From the NCBI GenBank assembly GCA_039815465.1, contig JBCBZG010000005.1, positions 1 to 64,000 of the forward strand: 64,000 bases of DNA, read 5' to 3'. The position numbers and the translations under genes were made by a program. Below, piece by piece: positions 32,819 to 40,993 of the stretch (positions are counted from its first letter, which is position 1; each line of letters starts with the position of its first letter). The DNA is from Shimia_B sp039815465 (GTDB lineage Bacteria > Pseudomonadota > Alphaproteobacteria > Rhodobacterales > Rhodobacteraceae). The notes under the pieces are model-generated. The model was given only the letters and a program-made list of their open reading frames with translations. It searched no databases and was not told the DNA's origin.

Positions 32819-33502
32819 TCACCTCGCCCACTTCGCCTCGTTCGCTTCAATCGCGGCAATACGCTCAGCGCTCTTGGGATGCGACAAAAGCCAAGCCGGG
32901 GCCTGACCCGCCCGGGACTTTGTCAGCGCATCAAGCTTTTCAAAAAGCCGCTTTTGCCCGTCGAGCCCGATCCCCGACTTCATCAGCAACGCGGAGGCAT
33001 AGGCATCAGCCTCATACTCATCGGCCCGCGACAGGCGCGCCGCGAACAGCCCGATCAGAAAATTCGCGATCCACGGCCCGATAAAGGGGATAAAACGCCC
33101 GATCACCATGGTCAGCGCCGCCCTTGCCGCGTTTTGCGCGGAAAAGTCGATCATCCGCCGCCGCGTATGGCCGAGCGCCACGTGACCAAGCTCATGGGCG
33201 ACAACGCTGGCCATTTCATCCGCCGTCACCGCGCCCTGGCGGAACTGCTCGTAGAACCCGCGGGTGATGAAGATGCGGCCATCAGGTGCCGCAAGACCGT
33301 TCACCATGTCCACCTCAAATAGGTTCACCTTGATCCGCGGCAGGTCGAGCGCGCGCGCCATGCGCTGAAACAGCGGCTCAAGCTCCGCATCGACCAGCGG
33401 GCGGGACTTTTCATTGAGCTGTCGCTTCGTGGACCACGCCGAAAAGCGCATCATCACAAAACCATAGACCAGCGCCAAAAGGATCGGAGTTAGGAGTGCC
33501 AT
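32819..33502 (-). CDS. M48-family metalloprotease
   Basis: A 227-residue zinc protease with an N-terminal membrane segment (residues 2-19), the HELGH motif (His103, His107) and a third ligand in DEYEADAYA. A hydrophobic stretch at residues 125-145 could be a second anchor. M48 proteins of the HtpX/YhfN type clear damaged membrane proteins. The length is on the short side. A start at 33511 is also possible; neither has a good ribosome binding site. It runs convergent to the PIN gene. Confidence 0.85.
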   Translation of the reverse strand: MALLTPILLALVYGFVMMRFSAWSTKRQLNEKSRPLVDAELEPLFQRMARALDLPRIKVNLFEVDMVNGLAAPDGRIFITRGFYEQFRQGAVTADEMASVVAHELGHVALGHTRRRMIDFSAQNAARAALTMVIGRFIPFIGPWIANFLIGLFAARLSRADEYEADAYASALLMKSGIGLDGQKRLFEKLDALTKSRAGQAPAWLLSHPKSAERIAAIEANEAKWAR

Positions 33503-33545
33503 GGCGCACATATGGGCGCGCCATGGCGATGTCTCAAGCCGCGCG

Positions 33546-34847
33546 TCAGAGGATGAAGTCGCTCTGCGTCAGATCCGCGGCCGCGACGTTCAGGATCGAC
33601 ACCCGGTCGCCCGCCTGCCCACCAAGGGCGGCAAGGTCGATGACTGTGGCCCAGCCCTGGTCATCCATCGCCGCCTGCACGTCCGTCCAGGTCGTGTTGA
33701 AATGCTTGAGCTTGATGTCGTCGATCCCGATCTCAAAGTCGTGGACGAGGTCCGAGCCCCCCTGGTGGGTCTTAAAGACAAAGATGTCCCGCTCCCCGTC
33801 GCCGCCGGAGAATGAGCCCCCCCAAAGGTTGTCGTTGCCCTTACCGCCGACCAGCGTATCGGTGCCGTCGCCGCCGATGAGCTTGTCGTTGTCCTGACCG
33901 CCTTGGAGCCTGTCATTGCCCTCCTGGCCAAAAAGCTCGTCGGCGCCTTTGTTGCCCTTGATGTGATCGTCGCCCGCGCGCCCATACATGATGTCGTCAC
34001 CCTGACGCCCACGGAACTCATCGTCCCAGCGCGTCCCAAAAAGCGACTCGGACGCGTTTGTGCCGTCATAGACCTGCGTGTCGGTGTTCGCGCCATCCTC
34101 GTAGATGCGGATATAGTCGATCTCGAACGGTTGGGAGATATCGGCGCCGTTCGGCACCGGCCCCGTCCAGTTGGTGCCCACCGCGAGCGATACGGCCAAA
34201 AACATCGGCTCATTGACGGTATTGGCCACTGTGCGCACGGTCACGCCGTCCACGATCCACGAAATCTCCGTCTCAGTCCAATGGACGCCAAAAGTGTGCA
34301 TTCCATCGCCCAGCCCAGCAATCACATCGCGGCCCTCGTCGGGGACGCCATTGTCCCAAACATTGGTGTTGAGCGTGTCCGTGTCGCTGCCCAATTGCTC
34401 GAAAATGTCGATCTCTGCGGTCCAATCGCCATCGGCAGGCAAAAGCCACATCGCGCTCAAGAACCCTTCGACATCGGGCACATCTGCGCGCATCTCAAAA
34501 TAGCCTGTCTCGGCGGCAAAGGTCATCTCGGTCGTGAGCAGCCCGGACGCGTAGGGCAGGCCACCGGTTTGACCTTGATCTGCGGTTGGCACCTCCTGCG
34601 CGGTGATCTTGAGCGTGCCGTTCGATACCTCAAACGGGTTGGGCAGGGTGGTGTCATCGGGATCGACATACCACTGGCTTTCGCCATTGGCGGTGATGGT
34701 GCGCGTATCGTCGAGATGCGGGCTAAAGGACGTGGCCCACAGCCCGTCGGACCCATGGCCCGTCCAGGCATCAAGTTCGGTCCCGTTGAATTCGTCGCTA
34801 AACGTGAGTGTGTAATTTTGGGGTACCCCAGAAGGTGGTAATGGCAT
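33546..34847 (-). CDS. GH16 glycoside hydrolase with RTX calcium-binding repeats
   Basis: A 433-residue secreted enzyme without a classical signal peptide. The GH16 jelly-roll domain (residues 1-265) has the catalytic motif EIDIFE (Glu145 nucleophile, Glu150 acid/base), as in beta-1,3/1,4-glucanases, agarases and carrageenases. Residues about 270-355 contain six to seven RTX nonapeptide-like units (GxDD/GND types), and a C-terminal hydrophobic tail completes the type I secretion signal pattern. Calcium binding folds the repeats outside the cell. GGAGAGAG precedes ATG 34847. The substrate (for example succinoglycan-like polysaccharide) is unknown. No secretion genes are nearby. Confidence 0.92.
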   Translation of the reverse strand: MPLPPSGVPQNYTLTFSDEFNGTELDAWTGHGSDGLWATSFSPHLDDTRTITANGESQWYVDPDDTTLPNPFEVSNGTLKITAQEVPTADQGQTGGLPYASGLLTTEMTFAAETGYFEMRADVPDVEGFLSAMWLLPADGDWTAEIDIFEQLGSDTDTLNTNVWDNGVPDEGRDVIAGLGDGMHTFGVHWTETEISWIVDGVTVRTVANTVNEPMFLAVSLAVGTNWTGPVPNGADISQPFEIDYIRIYEDGANTDTQVYDGTNASESLFGTRWDDEFRGRQGDDIMYGRAGDDHIKGNKGADELFGQEGNDRLQGGQDNDKLIGGDGTDTLVGGKGNDNLWGGSFSGGDGERDIFVFKTHQGGSDLVHDFEIGIDDIKLKHFNTTWTDVQAAMDDQGWATVIDLAALGGQAGDRVSILNVAAADLTQSDFIL

Positions 34848-35032
34848 TCGCTCTCTCCATAAATGCGGCCACATTTAGGCATCAGCCCCGGGCCATGCCC
34901 AAGATTTGACACAATGTCGTCGGATTTGGGGACGGATTGGTGAAAGTAAGGTTAACGAAAGCCGTGGATTTTGGGGCAAATCGGCACAGCGCTGGGTTTT
35001 CCGCACGGCGCCAAGAACAAACTGCAAACGGG

Positions 35033-35070
35033 TTAACGGCGTGTAACCGCGCGCGTTAAAAGGGCCTTAA
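35033..35070. promoter_or_regulatory. CtrA-type site upstream of the GH16 gene
   Basis: TTAA, seven bases, then TTAAC at 35056-35071 matches the full CtrA consensus TTAA-N7-TTAAC. A partial copy (TTAA-N7-TAAC) lies at 35033-35047. They are 185-220 bp upstream of the GH16 start. The perfect site overlaps the stop codon of the upstream VWA gene. Confidence 0.45.
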
Positions 35071-36254
35071 CCACGACTGAGCAACCGCATGCCCGCGTCA
35101 ATCCCGTCGAGCGTCATGGGTACCATGCGCTGCTCAAAAATTGTGCGAATCATATCGATGGACTGCGTGTAGCCCCACCATTTTTCTGGCACCGGATTGA
35201 TCCAAAGATGCGCAGGCCACTGATTGCGCGCGCGGGTGAGCCAGACCTGACCGGCCTCCTCGTTCCAGTGCTCATTGGCCCCGCCTGGAATGGCGACCTC
35301 GTAGGGCGACATGGACGCATCGCCCACGAAAATGCAGCGGTAGTCGGGCCCGTAGGTGCGCAGCACCTCATGGGTCGGGATCTGCGCGTTCCACCGCCGC
35401 CGGTTGTCGCGCCAGACGCCCTCGTAGAGGCAATTGTGGAAGTAATAGTATTCCAGATGCTTGAATTCCGCCCGCGCGGCGCTGAACAGCTCTTCGACCA
35501 CTTGGATATGCGGATCCATGGACCCACCCACATCGAGGAAGAGCAGCACCTTGACGGCATTGCGCCGCTCTGGCCGGGTCTGCACATCGAGATACCCGTT
35601 CTCCGCCGTCTTGCGGATCGTCCCATCCAGATCGAGCTCATCGACCGCCCCGTCGCGCGCCCAACGGCGCAGGCGTTTCAGCGCCACCTTGATGTTGCGC
35701 GTGCCAAGCTCAACGCTGTCGTCGAGGTTCCGAAACTCCCGCTTGTCCCAGACCTTAACCGCGCGGCGGTGGCGGCTTTCGGCCTGGCCGATGCGCACGC
35801 CCTCGGGGTTGTAACCATACGCGCCAAAGGGGGAGGTGCCCGCCGTGCCCACCCATTTGGACCCGCCCTGGTGGCGCCCCTTTTGCTCCTCCAGCCGCTT
35901 CTTGAGCGTCTCCATCAGCTTGTCAAAGCCACCGAGCGCCTCAATCTCTGCCCGCTCTTCGGCGCTCAGGTGCTTTTCGGCCATCTTTTCCAGCCACTCC
36001 CGCGGCAGGTCCATGGCCTCTAGCACCTCGTCGGCGCTGATCTGTTCGAGCCCCTGAAAGCTCGCCGCAAACGCCTGGTCAAAGCGGTCGATGTGGCGCT
36101 CGTCTTTGACCATCGTCGTGCGGGCGAGGTAGTAGAACGCGTCCACGTCATAGGTCGCGAGGCCCGATTTCATGGCCTCAAGGAACGACAAATACTCGCG
36201 CAACGACACCGGCACATTCGCCTGGCGCAGATTGTCGAAAAACGGCTGAAACAT
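35067..36254 (-). CDS. CoxE-type VWA-domain protein
   Basis: A 395-residue protein with a C-terminal von Willebrand factor A domain: the metal-site motif appears as FLDVGGSMD, the DxGGS variant typical of the CoxE/YehP group. The N-terminal part is helical and Glu/Lys-rich. CoxE-like proteins pair with MoxR AAA+ ATPases (here at 38405, same strand, same cluster) as metal-insertion or complex-assembly chaperones, as in cox and norD/nirQ systems. It starts 3 bases after the small membrane-protein gene stops. The client complex is not known. Confidence 0.9.
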   Translation of the reverse strand: MFQPFFDNLRQANVPVSLREYLSFLEAMKSGLATYDVDAFYYLARTTMVKDERHIDRFDQAFAASFQGLEQISADEVLEAMDLPREWLEKMAEKHLSAEERAEIEALGGFDKLMETLKKRLEEQKGRHQGGSKWVGTAGTSPFGAYGYNPEGVRIGQAESRHRRAVKVWDKREFRNLDDSVELGTRNIKVALKRLRRWARDGAVDELDLDGTIRKTAENGYLDVQTRPERRNAVKVLLFLDVGGSMDPHIQVVEELFSAARAEFKHLEYYYFHNCLYEGVWRDNRRRWNAQIPTHEVLRTYGPDYRCIFVGDASMSPYEVAIPGGANEHWNEEAGQVWLTRARNQWPAHLWINPVPEKWWGYTQSIDMIRTIFEQRMVPMTLDGIDAGMRLLSRG

Positions 36255-36257
36255 CGC

Positions 36258-36425
36258 TCAGAGCAGGCGGCTCAGACCGATGGTCAAAAGCGTGCCGATG
36301 ATAAGCCCCATAACCGCATAGACCGCCCCGTAGTGGATCAGGTCGAGCGTCTTGCCCCCGCGCTTTTTGGCGCGCCAAACCCCGTAGCCGCCGAGCCCAA
36401 GGATGAAAACAAGCGTCACAAGCAT
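36258..36425 (-). CDS. 55-residue two-helix membrane protein
   Basis: A short frame from ATG 36425 to TGA 36258: MLVTLVFILG..., a basic loop (RAKKRGGK, residues 18-25), and a second hydrophobic segment (about 32-50). It ends three bases before the VWA gene start and begins 31 bases after the DUF2927 stop, so it fits perfectly into the cluster. The reading frame and charge pattern are gene-like. Function unknown; a membrane partner for the MoxR-VWA pair is an inference. Confidence 0.7.
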   Translation of the reverse strand: MLVTLVFILGLGGYGVWRAKKRGGKTLDLIHYGAVYAVMGLIIGTLLTIGLSRLL

Positions 36426-36456
36426 TGTGGCCCCGGATGCGCTGGCGCAAAGGCGC

Positions 36457-37845
36457 CTAGAAGGACACGCGCCCGTGCTTGGTTGGGTTGAGCAAAGCGA
36501 TCTCGCGCAAGCGCGCTGTCACCGCCTCGGTGGAGCCGAAGCCGTATCGCGCCCAGCCCAGGCTGTCCAGCCGGAGCGCGCGCGCCTGCGCCATGCGGCC
36601 CTGAAGCTCCAGCGCCTCAGCGCGAAACATCATGAGAGAGGCCATGAGCGCCGCGTTTTCATGCTGCGCGGCGGTGGGGATATGGCGGTCCGTGATCGCG
36701 ATGATCGTGTCGGCATCCCCGTCGAGCAGCGCAAAGGCCGCGATCTGCGCGCCCACATAGGCGCTGTGCAGCGCGGTTGTGGGGCTCTGCTGGAACAAAC
36801 TGTCCGCGGCCACGAAGGAGTTGAATGCCCGCTGCGGTTCCGTGGCGATGGTCAGACGCCCCAGCGCATAGTGGCTAAAGCCCAGCCGCGCATCGATCCA
36901 ACCACGCTTGCGGGCGATGGCGATGGCCATCTCAGCCGCATCGCGCCGAGCCTTGGGCGCCCGCGTGCCGCCCAAGGCCTCTGCTATGTTTGTGCGCCAA
37001 TCGAGCGTTGTCGCCGCGCGGAACTCCGGCCCGACGCCTTCGCCCGCGGGGTTCAAACGCGCCAAAAGCTGGGGCAGGCGCGCGCGCACCTGCGTCTCCG
37101 TCATGCCGTTGCGCAGCTCGGGGCTGTAATAGGCGCGCAGGACCAGCATGTCGAAGCCCGTCAGCACCGTATGGATGTTGTCGTCGTTGAACACGCTATC
37201 GGGCAAACGGTAGAGATCGTTGAGCGGGCCCAGTGCCTGGGCAAGCTCCTCATGCAGGCAATCGCGCAGCTCCTGCGGCGCCGCGTTCGAGGGCACGAAA
37301 ATCGCCACCTGTTCGCGCGTGGTCAGGCGTGTCCAATCGGCGCGGACGGTGCGCCTCGCGCGGCGGAAATCCTCCCAATCGGTGGTGTTGGGCACCACAA
37401 AGCAGGCCGCCCCTGGCACCGCGCGCTGCATCTGGGCGCGGGGGACGAGGACGATGTTGATATTGGCGGTCTCGGACTGGGTGACGCTGATCTTGATGCC
37501 AGCCTCGGCTCGCAGCCGCTGCAAAAGCCGCCCCAGGTCGGGCGCAAGCGACACCGGTGCGCGGCCCACAACGCGCAGCGTGATCGGGCCCTCGAACCGC
37601 GTCATCCGGTCGAGCACGCGCCCGCTTTCCATCCGAAACGACAGGTCCACAAAATCGCGCGCGATGTCAGCGTTCGCACGCGTGGGGGGCGCCACGGGCC
37701 GCAGCGCAAAGGTTTTCATCGCCGGCATCGTGTTCACGAGCGCCGTGGCTTCTCGCGTTGGCAGGTCGATGGAGGGCAGCGGCGCACAGCCAAACGCGGC
37801 CAACAGCGCGCCAAGCCCCGCGGCACGGATCAAATTCCGCCTCAT
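36457..37845 (-). CDS. DUF2927 lipoprotein
   Basis: A 462-residue predicted lipoprotein (lipobox AAFGC, Cys20) with the DUF2927 domain. The family core includes CLHEELAQALGPLNDL near residue 198, where His198-Glu199 and Gln203 resemble a degenerate HExxH metalloprotease centre. The C-terminal third has TPR-like helices. In this cluster it overlaps the GNAT stop by 4 bases. Activity unproven: it may be a protease-like or binding protein at the outer membrane or periplasm. Confidence 0.85.
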   Translation of the reverse strand: MRRNLIRAAGLGALLAAFGCAPLPSIDLPTREATALVNTMPAMKTFALRPVAPPTRANADIARDFVDLSFRMESGRVLDRMTRFEGPITLRVVGRAPVSLAPDLGRLLQRLRAEAGIKISVTQSETANINIVLVPRAQMQRAVPGAACFVVPNTTDWEDFRRARRTVRADWTRLTTREQVAIFVPSNAAPQELRDCLHEELAQALGPLNDLYRLPDSVFNDDNIHTVLTGFDMLVLRAYYSPELRNGMTETQVRARLPQLLARLNPAGEGVGPEFRAATTLDWRTNIAEALGGTRAPKARRDAAEMAIAIARKRGWIDARLGFSHYALGRLTIATEPQRAFNSFVAADSLFQQSPTTALHSAYVGAQIAAFALLDGDADTIIAITDRHIPTAAQHENAALMASLMMFRAEALELQGRMAQARALRLDSLGWARYGFGSTEAVTARLREIALLNPTKHGRVSF

Positions 37846-38282
37846 GGGGCAGGCCTGTTGTAGCGGATAAAGGGCGTCAGCTGCCCCACACGGTCATACA
37901 GCGCGCGCGCCTGGGCATTGGTGTCTTGCGTCAGCCAGTAGACCCTCGGGTTTCCAGCCGCATCCGCGGCCGCATAGACCCGTTCGATCAATGCCCGCCC
38001 CAGCCCCGTGCCGCGCTGGGCGCCGTCGACATAGAGGTCTTGGAGATAGCAGACCTCCTCCACCCGCCAGGCGTGGGGGTGAAAGACATAGTGGACAAGC
38101 CCGACAATCTGCCCGTCGCATTCGGCCACAAAGCCCCGAAAGCAGCGCGGGTCGTCCGACAACAGCCGCGAAAAGAGTGTTTGGTGGATGTCGGCAGAAA
38201 GCGCGGTCTCGTAAAAACCAAGATAGCCGCTCCAAAGCTCCGACCACTGGTCAAAATCGCCCGCCTCAGGCGCGCGGATCAC
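37842..38282 (-). CDS. GNAT N-acetyltransferase
   Basis: A 146-residue acetyltransferase with the acetyl-CoA loop in QDLYVDGAQRGTGLGRALIE (RGTGLG, R-x-x-G-x-G/A) and a following YWLTQDTNAQARALYDRVG. It starts at GTG 38282, with AGGAC upstream; an ATG at 38360 would add 26 residues of poor composition. Its stop overlaps the DUF2927 start. Substrate unknown. Its place inside the MoxR-VWA cluster may be operon sharing only. Confidence 0.83.
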   Translation of the reverse strand: MIRAPEAGDFDQWSELWSGYLGFYETALSADIHQTLFSRLLSDDPRCFRGFVAECDGQIVGLVHYVFHPHAWRVEEVCYLQDLYVDGAQRGTGLGRALIERVYAAADAAGNPRVYWLTQDTNAQARALYDRVGQLTPFIRYNRPAP

Positions 38283-38404
38283 TGTTGATGACGTCCTGCT
38301 GCTCAAACTGCACCCGCCTCGCCGTCGCGGTCGCGACAGTTTGCCTAAAATTCCTGGCATCCCTTTGACCCGGCGAATGGGGCCAAAGTGAGGCGTGAAG
38401 CGGC

Positions 38405-39244
38405 CTATCGACCGGACCGCGCCATGAAGGCCAGCCGCTCAAAAAGCTGCACATCCTGTTCGTTTTTCAACAGCGCCCCGTGGAGCTTTGGCAGCGCCGA
38501 CCCCCGGTCAGCGCGCAGGTCTTCGGCGCGCAAATCCTCGGCCAGCAGCAGCTTGAGCCAATCAATGACCTCACTCGTGGACGGCTTTTTCTTGAGCCCC
38601 GCGGTCTCCCGGATCTCATAGAACTGCGTCAGCGCCGCCGTCAGCAGGCTCTCCTTGATCCCAGGGTGATGGACCTCCACGATTTTGCGCAGCGTGTCAG
38701 CATCCGGAAAGCAGATGTAGTGGAAAAAGCACCGGCGCAGGAACGCATCGGGCAGCTCCTTTTCGTTGTTGGACGTGATGATGACCACCGGACGCTGCAC
38801 AGCGCGCACGGTCTCCCCCGTCTCGTAGACGTGGAATTCCATCTTATCGAGCTCTTGGAGCAAATCGTTCGGGAACTCGATATCGGCCTTGTCGATCTCG
38901 TCGATGAGCAGCACGACCTTTTCTGACGCCGTAAAGGCCTGCCAAAGCTTGCCCTGTTTGATGTAGTTTGCGACGTCTTTGACCCGCGCGTCACCCAGTT
39001 GACTGTCACGCAAACGGCTCACCGCATCGTATTCGTAAAGGCCCTGCTGCGCGCGCGTGGTGCTTTTGATGTTCCACTCAAGCATCTCCAGCCCAAGCGA
39101 CGCGGCCACTTGCCGCGCGAGCTCCGTCTTGCCGGTCCCAGGCTCCCCTTTGACGAGCAGCGGGCGTTCCAAAGTCACAGCCGCATTCACAGCCAGCGTG
39201 AGGTCTTCGGTGGCGATATAGGTGTCGGTGGAGGTAAACTTCAT
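38405..39244 (-). CDS. MoxR-family AAA+ ATPase
   Basis: A 279-residue AAA+ ATPase: Walker A GEPGTGKT (residues 33-40), Walker B LLIDEID (112-118), and a sensor-1 region IITSNNEKELPDAFLRRC. MoxR ATPases work with VWA-domain proteins to fold or activate client complexes. The VWA partner is 2.1 kb downstream on the same strand, separated by three genes. The start at 39244 lies 207 bp from the divergent dksA. Confidence 0.92.
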   Translation of the reverse strand: MKFTSTDTYIATEDLTLAVNAAVTLERPLLVKGEPGTGKTELARQVAASLGLEMLEWNIKSTTRAQQGLYEYDAVSRLRDSQLGDARVKDVANYIKQGKLWQAFTASEKVVLLIDEIDKADIEFPNDLLQELDKMEFHVYETGETVRAVQRPVVIITSNNEKELPDAFLRRCFFHYICFPDADTLRKIVEVHHPGIKESLLTAALTQFYEIRETAGLKKKPSTSEVIDWLKLLLAEDLRAEDLRADRGSALPKLHGALLKNEQDVQLFERLAFMARSGR

Positions 39245-39381
39245 GCGCTCTCATCACTTTATGCGCAGGTCTTGCGCTCTGCGGCCTGTGGTCAGGACTT
39301 ATCCGATCACGAGCCGGTTTCCAGGTCTTTTCGATAGTGACAACGGTCCAGCGAGCCGTTAACCCGGCCCCAGACTGACGG

Positions 39382-39420
39382 GGCGCCTGGGGAGGGCCCG
39401 TTACGGCTCCCCGGGGTGCC
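39382..39420 (+). promoter_or_regulatory. GC-rich hairpin in the dksA leader
   Basis: GGCGCC-TGGGGAG and CTCCCC-GGGGTGCC pair into a stem of about 13 pairs with a bulge. It ends 31 bases before the dksA start, without a U run directly after it. It may be a leader attenuator or an mRNA-stability element. Confidence 0.4.
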
Positions 39421-39451
39421 TCATCGCTCAGCGATAATAAAAGGTGCCGCA

Positions 39452-39874
39452 ATGAAAGCCGAAGTTTTCCTTCCTGACGATTATCAACCCGCTGAAGATG
39501 AACCCTTTATGAACGACCGCCAGGTCGAATACTTCCGGCGTAAGCTGCTGAATTGGAAGGCGGAACTCGTCTCTGACAGCCGCGACACGATCGAAGGCAT
39601 GAAGGACAGCACGCGCAATATCCCCGACATCGCCGACCGCGCGAGCGAGGAAACGGACCGCGCGCTCGAACTGCGCACGCGGGACCGCCAGCGCAAGCTC
39701 GTCACCAAAATCGACGCTGCCCTGCGCCGCATCGACGAGGGTGAGTATGGGTATTGCCGCGTGACGGGCGACCCGATTTCGCTCAAACGCCTTGATGCGC
39801 GACCTATCGCGACGATGTCGCTTGAGGCGCAGGAGCGTCATGAGCGCCGGGAAAAGGTCCATCGCGACGACTAA
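39452..39874 (+). CDS. dksA: RNA polymerase-binding transcription factor DksA
   Basis: Works with ppGpp on RNA polymerase to control rRNA and amino-acid genes. The 140-residue coiled-coil protein has the DksA helical hairpin with acidic tip (residues 60-85) and the C-terminal SLEAQERHERREK helix. The zinc-finger region has only one cysteine (YGYCRVTGDPISL) where E. coli has four, a pattern I know for Rhodobacter-type DksA. AAGG precedes ATG 39452. The gene stops just ahead of the monooxygenase. Confidence 0.93.
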   Translation: MKAEVFLPDDYQPAEDEPFMNDRQVEYFRRKLLNWKAELVSDSRDTIEGMKDSTRNIPDIADRASEETDRALELRTRDRQRKLVTKIDAALRRIDEGEYGYCRVTGDPISLKRLDARPIATMSLEAQERHERREKVHRDD

Positions 39875-39877
39875 GCC

Positions 39878-40993
39878 ATGGCGCTGACCGGGCAAAAGAT
39901 CGCCGTCGTGGGCGGCGGATTGGGCGGCCTTTGCGCCGCCCTTTGCATGCGTGCGCGGGGCGCAGACGTCACCGTCTACGAGGCGTCGCGGGGGTTTGGC
40001 GAGGTTGGGGCGGGGATCCAAGTCTCCGCCAACGGGTTGCGCGTTTTGCGCGCGCTCGGGCTTGATCCGTCGGGCGCGGTGCGCTCCCAAGGGCTGACGC
40101 TGAACAACAGCCGCGGCGGGCGCGTGGCGATCCTGCCCAACACGGCCAAGCGTGAGGTACGGCTGTTTCACCGCGCGGACCTGCTCGCGCTTTTGGCCGA
40201 TGGCTGCCGCGCCGCGGGGGTGGAGATCGCGTTTTCCACCCGGCTGACTCCAGACACGGCCCCTGCAGCGGACTTGCTTGTCGCCGCCGACGGCGTGCGA
40301 TCCGCCTTTCGGTCCCATGTCGCGCCCGCCCATGCCGCGCCCAGCTACGCGGGCCAAACCGCGTGGCGCGCACTCGTCACGCCCCCCAACCCGGTGGGAG
40401 AGGCGGGCGTGAACGTCTATATGGGCGCGGGGCAACACGTCGTCGTCTATCCAATTCGCGGCGGCACGCGGATCAATATCGTGGCCGTCGATGATACCGG
40501 CACCCAAACGCCCGAAGGCTGGCAAAACGCCACCACGCGCGACGCGCTCGTCGCGCGCTTCGCGCAGTTCGGCGGGCCCGTGCCCGCGCTCCTGACCCGC
40601 GCAGAGGAGGTGAACCGCTGGGGGCTATTCCGCCACACCCTGCCACACCGCTGGTCCGAAGGCCGCGTGGTGCTGCTGGGCGATGCCGCCCACGCCATGC
40701 TGCCCTCACTCGCCCAAGGTGCCTGCGCCGCGTTCGAAGACGCGTGGGAACTCGCCCGCTGCTGGGACGACTTTGCAGATCCCGACACCGCGCTGGGCAC
40801 CTATGAGCGCCGCCGCGCCCCCCGCGTCGCCCGCGTCATGGCCGAAGCCCAGGCCAATGCCACGCGGTTTCACCACGCAAACGCCGTCACCCGCGCGCTC
40901 GGCCACAGCGCGCTCAAGCTCGGCAGCCGTCTCGCACCCGCGCTCTTTGAGCGCCGCTACAGCTGGCTTTACGATTTCGATCCAACGGCTTAG
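39878..40993 (+). CDS. FAD-dependent aromatic-ring hydroxylase-like monooxygenase
   Basis: A 371-residue group A flavin monooxygenase. The dinucleotide fold is seen as VVGGGLGGLCAALCMRARGADVTVYEA. The NAD(P)H/FAD Asp region appears as AADGVRS, and GDAAHAMLPSLAQGACAAFEDAWEL carries the GD FAD-ribose motif. Such enzymes include salicylate, 6-hydroxynicotinate and related hydroxylases. Substrate unknown; no aromatic pathway genes are adjacent. The start is 3 bases after dksA, so it may be read from the dksA promoter. Its stop overlaps that of the convergent exonuclease gene. Confidence 0.87.
   Translation: MALTGQKIAVVGGGLGGLCAALCMRARGADVTVYEASRGFGEVGAGIQVSANGLRVLRALGLDPSGAVRSQGLTLNNSRGGRVAILPNTAKREVRLFHRADLLALLADGCRAAGVEIAFSTRLTPDTAPAADLLVAADGVRSAFRSHVAPAHAAPSYAGQTAWRALVTPPNPVGEAGVNVYMGAGQHVVVYPIRGGTRINIVAVDDTGTQTPEGWQNATTRDALVARFAQFGGPVPALLTRAEEVNRWGLFRHTLPHRWSEGRVVLLGDAAHAMLPSLAQGACAAFEDAWELARCWDDFADPDTALGTYERRRAPRVARVMAEAQANATRFHHANAVTRALGHSALKLGSRLAPALFERRYSWLYDFDPTA

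Noticed and set aside
36403..37863. A plus-strand frame of 486 codons
   Set aside because: It mirrors the DUF2927 gene, with the Arg/His/Gln-rich composition typical of a high-GC shadow frame.
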